DNA of 64,000 nucleotides from Acidobacteriaceae bacterium dw_441 (GTDB lineage: Bacteria; Acidobacteriota; Terriglobia; Terriglobales; Acidobacteriaceae): assembly GCA_018449715.1 (NCBI GenBank), contig JAAVVA010000006.1, positions 186,001-250,000 on the forward strand. Direction: 5' to 3'. The notes beneath the pieces were generated by a model. It saw only the letters and a program-made list of their open reading frames with translations. It did no database searches and was not told the DNA's origin. Made by a program: the position numbers and the translations under genes. Of this stretch, positions 1 through 7,940 are shown in pieces (position 1 is the first letter of the stretch; each line of letters begins with the position of its first letter).

Positions 1-1158
1 CGGAATCTGTCCGTCATAACATCCGATCGTTGTAGTCGGTCCGCATCCATTCCCTGAGACGAGATTCCACTCCTGCGCATATCGCGCAAAAATCTGCTGG
101 TTTGACGTAAGGTCGTGGTCCAGCCGCAGCGTTAGAAGATTGTCGTGTCCAGGTGTTTTGAATGTCCCCAACAGGCTGGAATAATACGCTGCTGCCGGGC
201 CATTCACGAACATCGTGTATGAAGTTGTCTGCTGGGTTCCTTCGTATGCGCCATAGTAGTGCGTTCTGTCTTTGAAAATCGGCCCACCGATATCGAATCC
301 ATACTGGTTACGGTTGTACGGCGCTTTCCCTATATTCTGTGCAGCTTGCGTCGCCTTTTGAAACTGATTATTGGCATTCATGAACGAGTTGCGAAAGTAC
401 TCGAATGCCTCACCATGAATTTTGTTGGTTCCGCTCTTAGTCACCACCGTTGTGAAACCACCCATTGCCCATCCCAGTTCGGCAGGGAACGATGCTGTAT
501 ACGTCTTGAACTCTGCTACAGCTCCCTCGGGAACATTTTGTCGTGGATCGCCTTGCTCCGTCTGCTGGTTCGTCACACCATCCAAATAGAAACCGTTTGC
601 AAAGAAATACACACCACTGCCCGCTTGCACACTGTTATAAAAAGTGCGGGTCGCAGCCTGCGTCGTACCCGGCACCAGAATTGCCAGGTTAAGATACTGC
701 CGGTTTGGGATTGGCAACGTATCGATCTGTGCCTGCGAAACAACGCCGCCCACGTCGTGCGCTGTCGTATCTACAGCCGACACGGTGCCACTTACATTGA
801 TCGACTGTTCCGTACTACCCACCGCAAGTTGAATCTCTTGATTAAGATGGTTACCGAGTTGGATCGTCAAGCCTGTAATCGCCTTTGACGAAAAGCCTGA
901 GGCTGTCCCTGCCAGCGAGTACTGTCCTGGCGCCACCGCAGGAAAGCTGTAACGACCGTCAGATGAGGTTTTGACTGTGCGCTTGACGCCGCTGTCGGTG
1001 TTCGTAAGCACAACTTCTGCACCTACAATTCCCCCTCCCTGCACGTCAGTCACGGCTCCCTGGATATCTGCCTGCCCAGATTGAGCAAGGGCTACGTTTA
1101 ATCCGAGGAAGACGACGAATGCAACAAAGACACTAAGGGTTAACTTCCGGATGGTCAT
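1..1158 (-). CDS. TonB-dependent receptor, N-terminal part (runs off the window)
   Basis: Outer-membrane active transporter of the Oar-like type common in Acidobacteriota; only the first 386 codons are here and the frame stays open to base 1. The start at 1158 is preceded by GGAGAA five bases upstream. Residues 1-25 form a signal peptide ending ALA. Residues about 28-110 read as a carboxypeptidase-regulatory (beta-sandwich) domain, with a DVQGGGIVGAEV strand and DGRYSFPAVAPGQYS. Residues about 115-240 are the TonB plug: the segment DGVTNQQTEQGDPRQNVPEG is followed by the EFK and VTKSGTN motifs. The beta-barrel begins after that. It lies downstream of the two esterase-like genes on the same strand, so its substrate may be an esterified glycan or oligomer (inference). 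The substrate cannot be read from the sequence. Confidence 0.9.
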   Translation of the reverse strand, partial: MTIRKLTLSVFVAFVVFLGLNVALAQSGQADIQGAVTDVQGGGIVGAEVVLTNTDSGVKRTVKTSSDGRYSFPAVAPGQYSLAGTASGFSSKAITGLTIQLGNHLNQEIQLAVGSTEQSINVSGTVSAVDTTAHDVGGVVSQAQIDTLPIPNRQYLNLAILVPGTTQAATRTFYNSVQAGSGVYFFANGFYLDGVTNQQTEQGDPRQNVPEGAVAEFKTYTASFPAELGWAMGGFTTVVTKSGTNKIHGEAFEYFRNSFMNANNQFQKATQAAQNIGKAPYNRNQYGFDIGGPIFKDRTHYYGAYEGTQQTTSYTMFVNGPAAAYYSSLLGTFKTPGHDNLLTLRLDHDLTSNQQIFARYAQEWNLVSGNGCGPTTTIGCYDGQIP

Positions 1159-1209
1159 CTGTTCTCCAAGCTGAAGAAAGTGTGTTGATAGGTACTTGAT
1201 TCGAAACCA

Positions 1210-1225
1210 CGATGCAGTTGCATCG
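1210..1225. promoter_or_regulatory. Dyad operator candidate upstream of the TonB receptor
   Basis: CGATGCAGTTGCATCG has two perfect 7-base arms around a 2-base centre and lies about 50 bases upstream of the receptor start. A nearly identical dyad (5304-5319) stands at the same distance in front of the receptor remnant, so the site has been conserved in both copies. The size fits a dimeric HTH repressor or activator (LacI-like is one option). The cognate regulator is not visible in the window. Confidence 0.55.
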
Positions 1226-1350
1226 CTGTCGGACATCTAAGCTGTGCAAAGCTTGAGCACAACGAACCGGCCAGACAAATGAGGCGATACTGATTGTCTT
1301 TTTACTGATCTGGACATCGAAATATCGCCTCGCTTTGCCGGTGGCTACAG

Positions 1351-3114
1351 CTAATATCGCCAACTCTTGGTGTCAGCGCCTGGGGGCGCGGTCTTCAACA
1401 TGCGTTGTTGCATCAACGGCATTTGCCGTTGAAACACCTGACCGCGGAGAGTCGTCCCCGGTACAGTCGGGTCGCCGCCCCAATAGCAGTGAATCTGCCG
1501 CGTGCCGTATTCGACGGTACCGTCGTAATAGGGATCCTTGGTACTCTCAAGGAAAGCTGCGGTATAGCGCACCGAGTTTGCCAGGAAATACTGATCGCTG
1601 GTGCCTGCCGCCAGATGGATCTTGCCAACCAGCTTTGGCCCAAGTGTCGACCAGTCGCGACGCATGATGTAATCCAGATCGGAATGATCGCGCCAGTAAG
1701 TGGCGACTTCAGGATTAATCTCACCTGTCTTCTTATCCCAGATCATCGCCGGGTAGCCGTCCACTCCTACCGGTCCGAAGACTGCCTGCATTCCGTCCCA
1801 GAGTCCAGCGCCGCGACCGTGATCGCCAACCACGAGTTCGATGCGATCATCCTGCTCCATCGTCGTCTCGACGCGGTCGTCATCCATCCGGTCGGCTGGC
1901 GCCACTGTTTGCGATCCGCGATTGCCAATAGCCGGGATTGGCACCTGCGCCCAGGGTGCGTTGTAGTAGTAGGCATTCTTATTGGAGTAGAGGTTAACCA
2001 GTCGCCATGCACGAAAATCAATGGGACTGGGAGCACCGGTCCATTCCCCGTTATAGAAATCGGGATACTTTACCTGCATGCCGAGCGCTTCCCATCCGCC
2101 CGTGCTGCAACCGGTAAGCATGCGTGACCACGGCTGCCCAATGCCGCGAAATTGTCTTTCGATCTCGGGAATCAGTTCCTGGGTGATGGCATCGCCGTAA
2201 GGGCCAACATTCGGGGAGTTCACGCCATAGGAGTCGTCGTAATACGGCGTCGCATGCTGAATCGTCGCGATCAGCATATGGGGAAGCTTGTCGCTGTTCC
2301 AGTCCTGGTAGAACTTGTAGGCCATCTCTGCGACAGCCCGCGGCATTCCTTTGAGGTCGGGAGTCGGAGGCGTTTCGCGATAGCCGGCAAGATTTGTGGG
2401 AAAGTGAGCCGGAGTGATGACCAGCGGATAATGGGCGTCGGGATGCGTATCCCAACCCGGCGGAAGCAGCACGAAGGCACCCAGCCCGACAGGCCGGCCC
2501 CAAAAGGCGCTAAGCAGTTTGCTTTGGATGCGAATGTACTTCAAATACTTCGTGTCTTTGGGATAAGGCAGCTCGGGGATGACCTTGTCGAGAGAAATAT
2601 CGATAATTTCACCGGGGGCGACATGAATCTTGCGCACAGTGCTATAGAGGTTCCCCGGCTTGATGCTCCAGTTCTGCCCTTCCCAGTGATCCATCGGCAG
2701 CTTGAGCACCTTCCCGTCGGCGCGATGGACAGTCTCATACATATTGAGCACCGCTTGAACGTAGTAGTCACCCTCCGGCACATCGCTCAGGCTGTCACGG
2801 GGATAACCGAGAGCACTTGCATCCACGACAACAGAAGCGTCGGGCTGCAAGCCATCGACGTTTATGCCAAACATCTGCTGGGTGGTGAGTGCGTTATTGC
2901 TTACCTGCTTGCGCGGCTCATTGCTTCCGTCTTTGGAGATGATCAGCAGCATGCGTCCATCAGCCGCCTTCGACCACAGCGATTTCGGCATCCTGATGCG
3001 GAAGTGTGCTGCGGAGTTTTGTCGACCGCAACCGGATGCCAGTAGCAGCGGCGCACAAATCGCCAGTAGCGCATAACGCCATCTCCGTTTTTCCCGGCTT
3101 GACTCAAATTTCAT
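1351..3114 (-). CDS. Esterase-like alpha/beta-hydrolase lipoprotein (copy B)
   Basis: 587 residues. The longer frame opens at 3198, but the start at 3114 has AAGGAG nine bases upstream and yields a lipoprotein signal (LLLASGC, lipidated Cys29). The nucleophile elbow is GCSTGGW with Ser about 337 (GxSxG). A C-terminal HCYWG carries a plausible catalytic His. The N-terminal 200 residues form a separate region of unknown fold (KLPMDHWEGQNWS is shared with copy A). The protein is probably periplasmic or on the outer membrane and hydrolyses an ester; the substrate is unknown. It follows copy A by 71 bases on the same strand and precedes the TonB receptor, so the three may form one uptake and degradation unit. 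Confidence 0.8.
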   Translation of the reverse strand: MKFESSREKRRWRYALLAICAPLLLASGCGRQNSAAHFRIRMPKSLWSKAADGRMLLIISKDGSNEPRKQVSNNALTTQQMFGINVDGLQPDASVVVDASALGYPRDSLSDVPEGDYYVQAVLNMYETVHRADGKVLKLPMDHWEGQNWSIKPGNLYSTVRKIHVAPGEIIDISLDKVIPELPYPKDTKYLKYIRIQSKLLSAFWGRPVGLGAFVLLPPGWDTHPDAHYPLVITPAHFPTNLAGYRETPPTPDLKGMPRAVAEMAYKFYQDWNSDKLPHMLIATIQHATPYYDDSYGVNSPNVGPYGDAITQELIPEIERQFRGIGQPWSRMLTGCSTGGWEALGMQVKYPDFYNGEWTGAPSPIDFRAWRLVNLYSNKNAYYYNAPWAQVPIPAIGNRGSQTVAPADRMDDDRVETTMEQDDRIELVVGDHGRGAGLWDGMQAVFGPVGVDGYPAMIWDKKTGEINPEVATYWRDHSDLDYIMRRDWSTLGPKLVGKIHLAAGTSDQYFLANSVRYTAAFLESTKDPYYDGTVEYGTRQIHCYWGGDPTVPGTTLRGQVFQRQMPLMQQRMLKTAPPGADTKSWRY

Positions 3115-3185
3115 GGCTACCAATCTCCTTCGCCCTCTCTCGCTACCCGCACTGTCCATTTCTGCCGCTCGAGGATGCATGGAAC

Positions 3186-5003
3186 TTAGTACCTCCAACT
3201 CTTCACGTCGGCGCCAGCAGGAGCCGTCTTCAACATTCGATCAGCCATCGCCGGCATCTGCCGTTCATATACCGTGCGTGTAGATACGGCTTCGGGATCA
3301 CCAGGATCTCCAACCCAGCAATGCACGAACCGGTCTCCGTACTCGACGCTACCGCCATAGTTCGGATTCTTGGTTGCCTGCAGAATCTTGTCGACGCGAC
3401 GAACGGCATTCGCGAGATACCACTGATCGCTCGTGCCCACTGTAAGGTGGATCTTCCCCACCAGCTTGGGCCCCAGGGTGGGCCAGTCGCGCTCAAGAAT
3501 ATGGCCTAGATCCGAGTGATCCTGCCAATATTTCGCCACCTCTGGATCGATCGCTCCGGTCTTCTTGTCCCAGATCATGCCTGGGTAGCCATCCTTCCCC
3601 ACCGGCCCGAAGACAGCCTGCATACCATCCCATAGCCCGGCTCCACGACCGTGATCTCCAACCACCAGCTCGATGCGATTGTCCTGCTCCATCGTGGTCG
3701 CAACCTGGTTGTCCTCCATGCGGGCAGAAGGAAGCTTTTGCGTCAAGCTGCTAGGTCCGGGGTTGCCGATACCCGGAATAGGAACCTGCCCCCAAGGCCC
3801 TTCGTCGTAGTAAGCATTCTTGTTGGCATAAATGTTCACCAGACGCCAGGAATGGAAGTCGATAGGACTGGGAGCCCCAGCCCAGGTTCCGTTGTAGAAA
3901 TCTGGATAGAACACCTGCATGCCGAGCGCTTCCCATCCCCCGGTAGAGCAGCCTGTGAGAGCGCGCGCCCACGGCTGCGCGAGGCCACGGAATCGCTTTT
4001 CGATCTCAGGAATAAGCTCCTGAGTAATGGCGTCACCGAAAGGACCAGTGTTCGGAGAGTTCACCCCATAGGAGTCGTCGTAGTAAGGCGTAGGATGCTG
4101 GATGGCCATGAACAACATGCGGGGTGCCTTGCTGCTCTTCCAATACTGATAGAACTCGTAGGCATACTTGGCGGTGGTAGCTGCAAGCGGCCCCGGCCCC
4201 TCCTCTGAGGCCCCTGCACTATCCCCATCCTGAAGCGTGGGATCAGGAGGTATCTCGGAGAAGGCCCTGATATTCGCCGGGAAATGCGCTGGATTGACGA
4301 TCAGAGGATAATGGGCATCCGGATGGGAGTCATACCCTTCGGGAAGAATCACAAAAGCGCCGAGCCACATCGGACGTCCCCAGAAGGCGGTGAGAAGCTT
4401 GCTCTGGATGCGAACGTATTTGACGTATTTCGTATCCTTCGGAAACGGCTTCTCTGGAATCACCTTGTCGAGGGAGATGTCGACCGTGCCGCCGGACTTC
4501 GAATCGATCCATATCTGTCGAGACGCGCTATAGAGATTGCCAGGCTTAGTGCTCCAATTCTGCCCTTCCCAGTGGTCCATCGGCAGCTTAAGCACGTGCC
4601 CGTCGGCGCGGTGAAAGGTCTCGTACTCATTGAATACAGCTTGAACGTAATAGGCGCCGGTCGGAATCTTCTTGAGACTGTCGAGTGGGTAACCGATGGA
4701 GGATGTATCCAAAACGACGCTGCCGTCGGGCTGCAATTTATCGACATTCATTCCGAACATCTGCTGGGTAGTGATCGCGTTGTTGCTGACCTGCGTACGC
4801 GGCTCACGGGATCCATCTTTGGAAATGATCAACAGCAATCGACCGTCGACCGGAGCATTATGGACAGACTTCGGCATAGTGACGCGAAAGCTCACCACCG
4901 AGGAGGTATTCTTACAGCCCGTTGCGCACATGGCGAATGCCGCCATAACAAGAAGCGATGCATTCCGAGCTTTCCCGTTTTTCCTACTGGACCACAGCCT
5001 CAT
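3186..5003 (-). CDS. Esterase-like alpha/beta-hydrolase lipoprotein (copy A)
   Basis: 605 residues, a close paralogue of copy B throughout its length. The start at 5003 is chosen over the upstream opening at 5168 because GGAGGGAGA lies just upstream and the resulting N-terminus is a lipoprotein signal ending MCATGC. The nucleophile motif GCSTGG has Ser about 353, and the C-terminal RFVHCWVG holds the likely catalytic His. Relative to copy B it has a short insertion near residues 250-265 (DGDSAGASEEGPGP). It sits directly behind the remnant of a deleted TonB receptor and probably inherited that gene's promoter (inference). Confidence 0.8.
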   Translation of the reverse strand: MRLWSSRKNGKARNASLLVMAAFAMCATGCKNTSSVVSFRVTMPKSVHNAPVDGRLLLIISKDGSREPRTQVSNNAITTQQMFGMNVDKLQPDGSVVLDTSSIGYPLDSLKKIPTGAYYVQAVFNEYETFHRADGHVLKLPMDHWEGQNWSTKPGNLYSASRQIWIDSKSGGTVDISLDKVIPEKPFPKDTKYVKYVRIQSKLLTAFWGRPMWLGAFVILPEGYDSHPDAHYPLIVNPAHFPANIRAFSEIPPDPTLQDGDSAGASEEGPGPLAATTAKYAYEFYQYWKSSKAPRMLFMAIQHPTPYYDDSYGVNSPNTGPFGDAITQELIPEIEKRFRGLAQPWARALTGCSTGGWEALGMQVFYPDFYNGTWAGAPSPIDFHSWRLVNIYANKNAYYDEGPWGQVPIPGIGNPGPSSLTQKLPSARMEDNQVATTMEQDNRIELVVGDHGRGAGLWDGMQAVFGPVGKDGYPGMIWDKKTGAIDPEVAKYWQDHSDLGHILERDWPTLGPKLVGKIHLTVGTSDQWYLANAVRRVDKILQATKNPNYGGSVEYGDRFVHCWVGDPGDPEAVSTRTVYERQMPAMADRMLKTAPAGADVKSWRY

Positions 5004-5105
5004 GGACAGGTTCTCCCTCCTGCGTTGTTCTTTCTGTGGCGCTAAACCACAAGGCGCACACTTCAAAGGCACATCTGCGTACCCCAAAGACGTCGCGGTT
5101 TTCAC

Positions 5106-5250
5106 CGCACAACGTCTGCACATGCAATTCCCCTGCCCTGCACGTTGGTCACGGCGCCCAAATGTCACCTGCCCTGATTAAGCAAGGGCTAAGCCCGAGG
5201 AAGACGACGAATGCAACAGAGAAACAAAGGGTTAACTTCCGGGTGGCCAT
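5106..5250 (-). pseudogene. 5' remnant of a second TonB-dependent receptor
   Basis: Bases 5106-5340 align with 1008-1250, covering the leader and first 45-50 codons of the intact receptor. From the ATG at 5250 the peptide begins MATRKLTLCFSVAFVVFLG, against MTIRKLTLSVFVAFVVFLG in the intact gene. A small deletion (about 4 bases, near 5198) then shifts the frame and a stop follows after 33 residues. The Shine-Dalgarno sequence is also degraded (GGAGAA to GGAT). The rest of the receptor is missing. The upstream dyad operator is retained. Confidence 0.8.
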
Positions 5251-5589
5251 CTGCCATCCAAAGCCGAAGAAAGTATGTTGATAGGTGCTTAATGCGAAAA
5301 CCACGATGCAGCTACATCGCTGCCAAGCGTCTAAACCGCACATGGTTCAAAGACGGATGCCTACTTATATTAATAAATACAAAATATGTCAACATTTTTA
5401 TTTAACGAGAAACACAGAGAGCATAATTCTTTATTTTCATATACTTATATCCAAGATAAATAAATTAATCTCGAAACACATTCGACATAACATAATTTGT
5501 ATACACAAGCTGTACAACTCAAATACAAAACCCGGACGAAATTGCGCTCTGGCCAGCGATCTGTACATGCACACGCTTATCCTGATCAC
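5251..5589. other. Intergenic stretch: old receptor promoter plus AT-rich divergent control region
   Basis: The first 90 bases are homologous to the receptor leader at 1159-1250. From about 5345 to 5525 composition changes abruptly to very AT-rich, with runs such as ATTAATAAATAC, unlike the GC-rich surroundings. I see no convincing gene; the short frames here lack coding character. It likely holds divergent promoters for copy A of the esterase and the 5590 gene. Confidence 0.5.
5304..5319. promoter_or_regulatory. Second copy of the dyad operator candidate
   Basis: CGATGCAGCTACATCG differs from the dyad at 1210-1225 at two positions and keeps one mismatch between its arms. It sits about 55 bases upstream of the remnant start codon, the same spacing as in the intact copy. 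Confidence 0.45.
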
Positions 5590-6372
5590 ATGCTTCTACG
5601 AATGATGGTGGTTCTTGCTGGGATGGCGACAGTCCATGTCTCCGCACGGGCGCAGGAGATCGAACATGCCCGATTGGCAGAGGTAATAAATCTGAAGGGC
5701 ACGGTCTTCCACGTACAAGGTGTCGATCTGGATGCCGAGCACATCTGGGTGACGTCAGTGGATTCGGCAGCGCACAAAGGGTATCTGCATCAGTTCAACC
5801 GAAAGACCGGCAAGTTCGAGAAACAGGTTGAGGTCACCGATGGGCCACGCTACCATCCAGGCGGGTTTTCGATCAGCAATGATTCGATCTGGCTTCCAGT
5901 CGCAGAATACAAACCAAACAGCACAGCCACCCTGGTTGAGTTGGACAAGAGGACACTGGCGGTTAAACGAAAGATCTCAGTGGCTGACCATATCGGTTGC
6001 ATTGCGGTGACGAAGGATGCATTGATCGCCGGAAACTGGGGCAGTCGCAGACTCTATGTATTCGATATGGATGGTAAACAGATCCGCAAGATTGAGACAC
6101 CCTCAGAAAATCAGTATCAGGACATTAAATTTGTAGACGGAATGCTGGTAGGTGGAGGAAATCTGACGAAGACAACAGGAGCCGTGGACTGGTACACGTG
6201 GCCATCGATGCAGCTGGTGCAGTCGCTTGCCTCAGGCCCAACCGACCGAGGCAAGCCCTACACTGGCGAGGGGATGACCTTGAAGGCGAACGACCTGTAT
6301 CTCGTGCCGGAAGACGGACCGACACGCGTGTTTCACTTTGTAATCGAGAATCATCTTCCCCGTCAGCAATAA
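5590..6372 (+). CDS. Secreted beta-propeller-like protein (DUF6454-type)
   Basis: 260 residues from the ATG at 5590. The frame opens earlier at 5497, but the first 31 residues of that version are not signal-like, whereas MLLRMMVVLAGMATVHVSARAQ is a signal peptide. No good ribosome site precedes 5590, so the start is uncertain. The body has repeating strand patterns typical of a propeller (HIWVTSVD, SIWLPVAEY, GCIAVTKDALIAGNWGSRR, YLVPEDG). It resembles the DUF6454 family; function is not established. It is convergent with the CehA-type gene and separated from it by a strong hairpin. Confidence 0.7.
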   Translation: MLLRMMVVLAGMATVHVSARAQEIEHARLAEVINLKGTVFHVQGVDLDAEHIWVTSVDSAAHKGYLHQFNRKTGKFEKQVEVTDGPRYHPGGFSISNDSIWLPVAEYKPNSTATLVELDKRTLAVKRKISVADHIGCIAVTKDALIAGNWGSRRLYVFDMDGKQIRKIETPSENQYQDIKFVDGMLVGGGNLTKTTGAVDWYTWPSMQLVQSLASGPTDRGKPYTGEGMTLKANDLYLVPEDGPTRVFHFVIENHLPRQQ

Positions 6373-6406
6373 AAATCTACCTCTCAATATCTGTTTGCAT
6401 TATGTG

Positions 6407-6435
6407 GAAGGGCCAGCAAAAATTACTGGCCCTTC
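6407..6435. terminator. Bidirectional terminator between convergent genes
   Basis: GAAGGGCCAG and CTGGCCCTTC form a perfect 10-bp stem with a 9-base A/T-rich loop between stop codons at 6372 (+) and 6441 (-). Confidence 0.75.
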
Positions 6436-6440
6436 TATGG

Positions 6441-7634
6441 TCAGAAGTTCGGATCGTAGTTGAAGTAGATAGGATTGGAGAGGCCCACCATGTTCCCGCT
6501 CAAAGACATCGAATTGGGAACCTGTGGGTAAGGAGTCCCCGGTCCCTCCACCTCGACACGATAGTAGGTGTGGCCCGTGGTAGCGGGGGCATCCGTAAAC
6601 TCGACAGAGGGCTGGCTGCTGTTTGCCTGGAAGTCACCGAACTTATTGCCATCCTTAATTACATGAACGGTGTACGTTCCGTCCGCAGCAGTCTTGCCCG
6701 CCAGCTGCACGCGAAATTTTACCGGCTTTCCGGTGGGCTTGGCGTTGTCGCCCATCATCATGTCCATTTTTCCGTCCTGATCGAGATCAGCGTAAAACTC
6801 GACACGCGGCGCATAGGGATTTGCACTGACCGCAACGCGACCGTTGGTCAGAGCATCGACGACAGCCTGAGCATTTCGTCCCGTCGCGAATACCCACGTG
6901 GTTGGAGTTCCGATGTTGCTTGCCCTGGCCTGTCGGCTGTACTTCGTTTCCTGGTCAGGAGTCTCGGGAATGCTGTGATGCGTATCGCTGCCGCCACGGC
7001 CCGTAAGCCTGCGACCGGACTTGAGCATATCGTCCCAGATCATGATCGCGTTCGCGTTCCTCGACCACAGCGCCGAGTTCCACACCTCGATCGAGTCGAT
7101 GAGATCGTACGAGTAGCCGAAGTGATTCTTGCCGCTGGGATGGTTCGCCGAAAGGTGAATCCCCAGATCCTTCTTGACCTGCCCAATCACAACATCGCGC
7201 TGGTCGCGAACATCGTAGAGCCTCTGATGGTCATAGGGCTTGGCCGAAAAAACATTGCCGTGACCGCGGTTCGTCGTCCACTCGGCGCCGTACAGCAGAA
7301 TGAACGACGGGTCGTTGGGCTTGAACTCGGGGTCGGTCCATGTGTTGTGAGAGACGTCGCCTTTCACATGGTTGTCGTGGTCTGTGATGCAGAGATAATC
7401 CAGCCCCGCTGATTTTGAAAAGTCGATCATCTTCGTAATGCTTTTGTTCGTAGCCCCCTCGCTGTGCCAGGAGTGAGTGTGAAGATCGCCCTTGAGCCAC
7501 GTGCCGTTCGTGAGGCTGGCAACGGGTGGGATCACAGGATCAGGATTCATCAGGTCAGTCTTGCCCTGCCCCAGGGCAAAGCTGTTGAAACAGGCGGCCA
7601 ACGCCAGGCTGGCGACGAAACCTCGTGCTCGCAT
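6441..7634 (-). CDS. CehA/McbA family PHP-domain metallohydrolase, exported
   Basis: 397 residues. The start at 7634 follows AAAGGAA and gives a signal peptide (MRARGFVASLALAACFNSFA). The PHP metal-binding motifs are clear: GDLHTHSWHSEG (His52, His54) and ITDHDNH (84-89), then later NHPSG and a distal HHSIPE. Members of this family hydrolyse phosphoesters or, in CehA/McbA, the carbaryl ester; here a secreted phosphoesterase role is likely but not proven. A C-terminal segment from about 290 onward has beta-sandwich character. The open frame extends upstream to 7784 but without signal or Shine-Dalgarno support. Confidence 0.85.
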   Translation of the reverse strand: MRARGFVASLALAACFNSFALGQGKTDLMNPDPVIPPVASLTNGTWLKGDLHTHSWHSEGATNKSITKMIDFSKSAGLDYLCITDHDNHVKGDVSHNTWTDPEFKPNDPSFILLYGAEWTTNRGHGNVFSAKPYDHQRLYDVRDQRDVVIGQVKKDLGIHLSANHPSGKNHFGYSYDLIDSIEVWNSALWSRNANAIMIWDDMLKSGRRLTGRGGSDTHHSIPETPDQETKYSRQARASNIGTPTTWVFATGRNAQAVVDALTNGRVAVSANPYAPRVEFYADLDQDGKMDMMMGDNAKPTGKPVKFRVQLAGKTAADGTYTVHVIKDGNKFGDFQANSSQPSVEFTDAPATTGHTYYRVEVEGPGTPYPQVPNSMSLSGNMVGLSNPIYFNYDPNF

Positions 7635-7940
7635 TGCTACATTCCTTTCTGATTCTGCTGTGCTGCTATGACAGTGATTTCTCCGCGTCTGCCCACCGGA
7701 AGAGAAAGTAACGGAATTACGAACATCCTTGAAGAGAAGCAGCAAAGAAAAAAGGGGTTTACACAGCAATGACGTTGAATGCACGCGAGGAACACTGCAA
7801 TATCTAGCAGATAAATGTGGGAATCATAGAGTTCTTTACCCCTGTGTACACGGTCCCGTGTACGAGCCTGTTCATCGTCTATTCATTGGAAACAGCTATC
7901 TTCAAAACTGTTCACGATCACTTCAGGCGCTCTTTGAATC
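7635..7940. other. Divergent intergenic region with a perfect palindrome
   Basis: 306 bases between divergent genes. No gene is seen. It is relatively AT-rich near 7785-7840 and contains the dyad listed separately at 7846-7863. Confidence 0.5.
7846..7863. promoter_or_regulatory. Perfect 8+2+8 palindrome, operator candidate
   Basis: GTACACGGTCCCGTGTAC lies 78 bases upstream of the winged-helix-like membrane protein. Length and symmetry fit a dimeric regulator site. It lacks a T tract, so a terminator is unlikely. Confidence 0.5.
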
